Of a stretch of 64,000 nt of DNA, positions 61,675 to 64,000 are shown piece by piece. The position numbers were made by a program, and so were the translations under genes. The notes beneath the pieces are model-generated. The model was not told the DNA's origin and searched no databases. It worked only from the letters and a program-made list of their open reading frames with translations. Source of the stretch: Rasiella rasia (GTDB lineage: Bacteria > Bacteroidota > Bacteroidia > Flavobacteriales > Flavobacteriaceae); the NCBI RefSeq assembly GCF_011044175.1, contig NZ_CP049057.1:3138501-3202500 (forward strand), read 5' to 3'. Within the stretch, counting starts at the first letter, position 1. Every line of letters begins with the position of its first letter.

Positions 61675-61706
61675 TTGGTTTAATGGAATAGGTGATTGTA
61701 TATTTG
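61675..61706 (+). promoter_or_regulatory. rRNA operon promoter P1
   Basis: TTG (61675-61677), 21 bases, TATATTTG (61699-61706), followed by CACCCGC. Perfect -7 match. Confidence 0.75.
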
Positions 61707-61792
61707 CACCCGCTTTGAAGGAGAGATTTGGATGAGTGATTTGGAGTAATACTACGGTCTTGATTTTTTTTGAAATAAAATTATTATAATTC

Positions 61793-61822
61793 TTGCAGGG
61801 TTATAAAAAGGTTGTATATTTG
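61793..61822 (+). promoter_or_regulatory. rRNA operon promoter P2
   Basis: TTG (61793-61795), 19 bases, TATATTTG (61815-61822), followed by the same CACCCGC as P1. An A/T tract (61760-61790) precedes it. Confidence 0.8.
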
Positions 61823-61957
61823 CACCCGCAAAACGGATGAGTGAATTAGAAACACGAGTTTCGGAGTAGCGTTAAAAGATAGAATTAGAAGTTCATTGAT
61901 ATATTGAAATTGACAGCGTATGGTATTAAATTGGAAACGATTTTTTATCATATCGAA

Positions 61958-61973
61958 AAACTAAACTAAGAAA
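61958..61973 (+). other. 5' arm of the 16S rRNA processing stem
   Basis: AAACTAAACTAAGAAA here can pair over 15 positions (one G-U) with TTTCTTGGTTTAGTT at 63626-63640 beyond the 16S 3' end. An outer segment AAATTGACA near 61908 can pair with TGTCAATTT near 63640. This is the expected RNase III-type stem bracketing 16S. Confidence 0.65.
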
Positions 61974-62035
61974 TAGTACCTGAGAATTTTTTGAGATTTA
62001 AGCTTTTTGTTATACGAGATTTTATTTAAGATTTC

Positions 62036-63557
<1,522 letters not shown>

Positions 63558-63625
63558 TAGAGAATGTCTGTTTACAGACATAGAGAGTACGACGAGAAGC
63601 TTATGCTTTTCAAAACGATAGTGCT

Positions 63626-63640
63626 TTTCTTGGTTTAGTT
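63626..63640 (+). other. 3' arm of the 16S rRNA processing stem
   Basis: TTTCTTGGTTTAGTT, complementary to 61958-61973. A separate short hairpin (ATGTCTG/CAGACAT, about 63566-63583) follows the 16S 3' end. Confidence 0.6.
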
Positions 63641-63724
63641 GTCAATTTTAATTTTTAAGTCTAAGGCTTTAAGTATCAGTATCTGTAGACTGAATACTGA
63701 AAACTTAATACTATAGACTGCTAC

Positions 63725-63798
63725 AGTCTCATAGCTCAGCTGGTTAGAGCGCTACACTGATAATGTAGAGGTCGGCAGTTCGAGTCTGCCTGAGACTA
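63725..63798 (+). tRNA. tRNA-Ile (anticodon GAT)
   Basis: Acceptor AGTCTCA pairs perfectly with TGAGACT. Anticodon stem CTACA/TGTAG encloses CTGATAA. D-arm GCTCAGCTGGTTAGAGC and T-arm GGCAG-TTCGAGT-CTGCC are canonical. It lies in the 16S-23S spacer as usual. Confidence 0.97.
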
Positions 63799-63877
63799 CA
63801 AATCGAAGATAGGCGAGAAGTTTATCCTGAGTGACACTGTTAAGTGTTGTATCGAAGGGAGTCTGCCTGAGACTACA
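63782..63877 (+). repeat. 19-bp direct repeat duplicating the tRNA-Ile 3' end
   Basis: The 19 bases 63782-63800 (GAGTCTGCCTGAGACTACA, T-arm and acceptor end) recur exactly at 63859-63877. They flank 58 bases that include TATCCTGAGTG and TATCGAAGG, resembling degenerate flavobacterial intergenic repeats. Confidence 0.75.
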
Positions 63878-63973
63878 TAATACGTTCATTACATATTGAA
63901 AGGAAATTTTAGAAGTTGGGTACCATCTTTTTAGGAATTTGGAATTTTAGGTTTTGGAATTTCTATTTTAAAT

Positions 63974-64000
63974 GGGGGATTAGCTCAGCTGGCTAGAGCG
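63974..64000 (+). tRNA. tRNA-Ala, 5' part only (cut by window end)
   Basis: GGGGGATTAGCTCAGCTGGCTAGAGC is the acceptor 5' arm and D-arm of a bacterial tRNA-Ala. The anticodon (probably TGC) lies outside. Order 16S-Ile-Ala is standard. Confidence 0.85.

Overview
This window comes from the chromosome of a member of the Bacteroidota, most likely a marine Flavobacteriaceae. The 16S rRNA has flavobacterial character, and promoters follow the Bacteroidota pattern of TTG, about 19 bases, then TAnnTTTG. Marker genes agree: a PorV2-like type IX secretion protein, a split transketolase, a zeaxanthin-type carotenoid operon, a CRTAC1/VCBS lipoprotein and many lipoproteins. Genus cannot be settled from what is here.

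Region 1 (1-14.2 kb, + strand) is the end of an exopolysaccharide/O-antigen locus. It holds two tandem MBOAT O-acyltransferase/SGNH pairs, a polysaccharide pyruvyl transferase, a small sulfotransferase, five glycosyltransferases, a Wzy/ligase-type membrane protein and a WcaJ-type initiating phosphoglycosyltransferase. Most genes overlap or nearly touch, so this looks like one assembly operon for an acetylated, pyruvylated and possibly sulfated glycan.

Region 2 (14.2-28.8 kb) holds envelope and signalling genes: DUF4105, PorV2, PssA, a TPR histidine kinase with a LytTR regulator, and a 1102-residue S74-type trimeric surface protein. A minus-strand cluster follows (KdsD-like isomerase, TatC, AhpD-like, LptB), then a divergent recQ.

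Region 3 (28.8-36.7 kb) is a minus-strand carotenoid operon, merR(B12)-crtI-crtB-crtZ-crtY, predicted to make zeaxanthin. It is divergent from a large CRTAC1/ASPIC-UnbV lipoprotein gene.

Region 4 (36.7-47.6 kb) is housekeeping: tRNA-Leu, tRNA-Lys, aroK, a phosphoribosyltransferase, an S4 protein, an FKBP lipoprotein with an Asp-rich tail, split transketolase, tgt, an LptF/G permease, an EamA transporter, accA and dnaB.

Region 5 (47.6-57.8 kb) is looser and looks accessory: an SDR reductase, a serine hydrolase, an NTF2-like lipoprotein, DUF3703, a vanadium-type haloperoxidase, a misnamed 'asparagine synthetase B' family protein, and an exported caspase/Sel1 protein coupled to an exported DUF4384-like protein.

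Region 6 (57.8-64 kb) has thrS-infC-rpmI-rplT on the minus strand and the start of an rRNA operon: two tandem promoters, a processing stem, 16S, tRNA-Ile and the first bases of tRNA-Ala. It also contains palindromic intergenic repeats.

The strongest leads are the exported caspase/DUF4384 pair, the apparent loss of zinc-ligand cysteines in both Tgt and RecQ, the B12-type MerR regulator lacking two photoreceptor histidines, and a partial tRNA-Ile 3'-end duplication in the rRNA spacer. No transposase, integrase, CRISPR array or prophage was seen.
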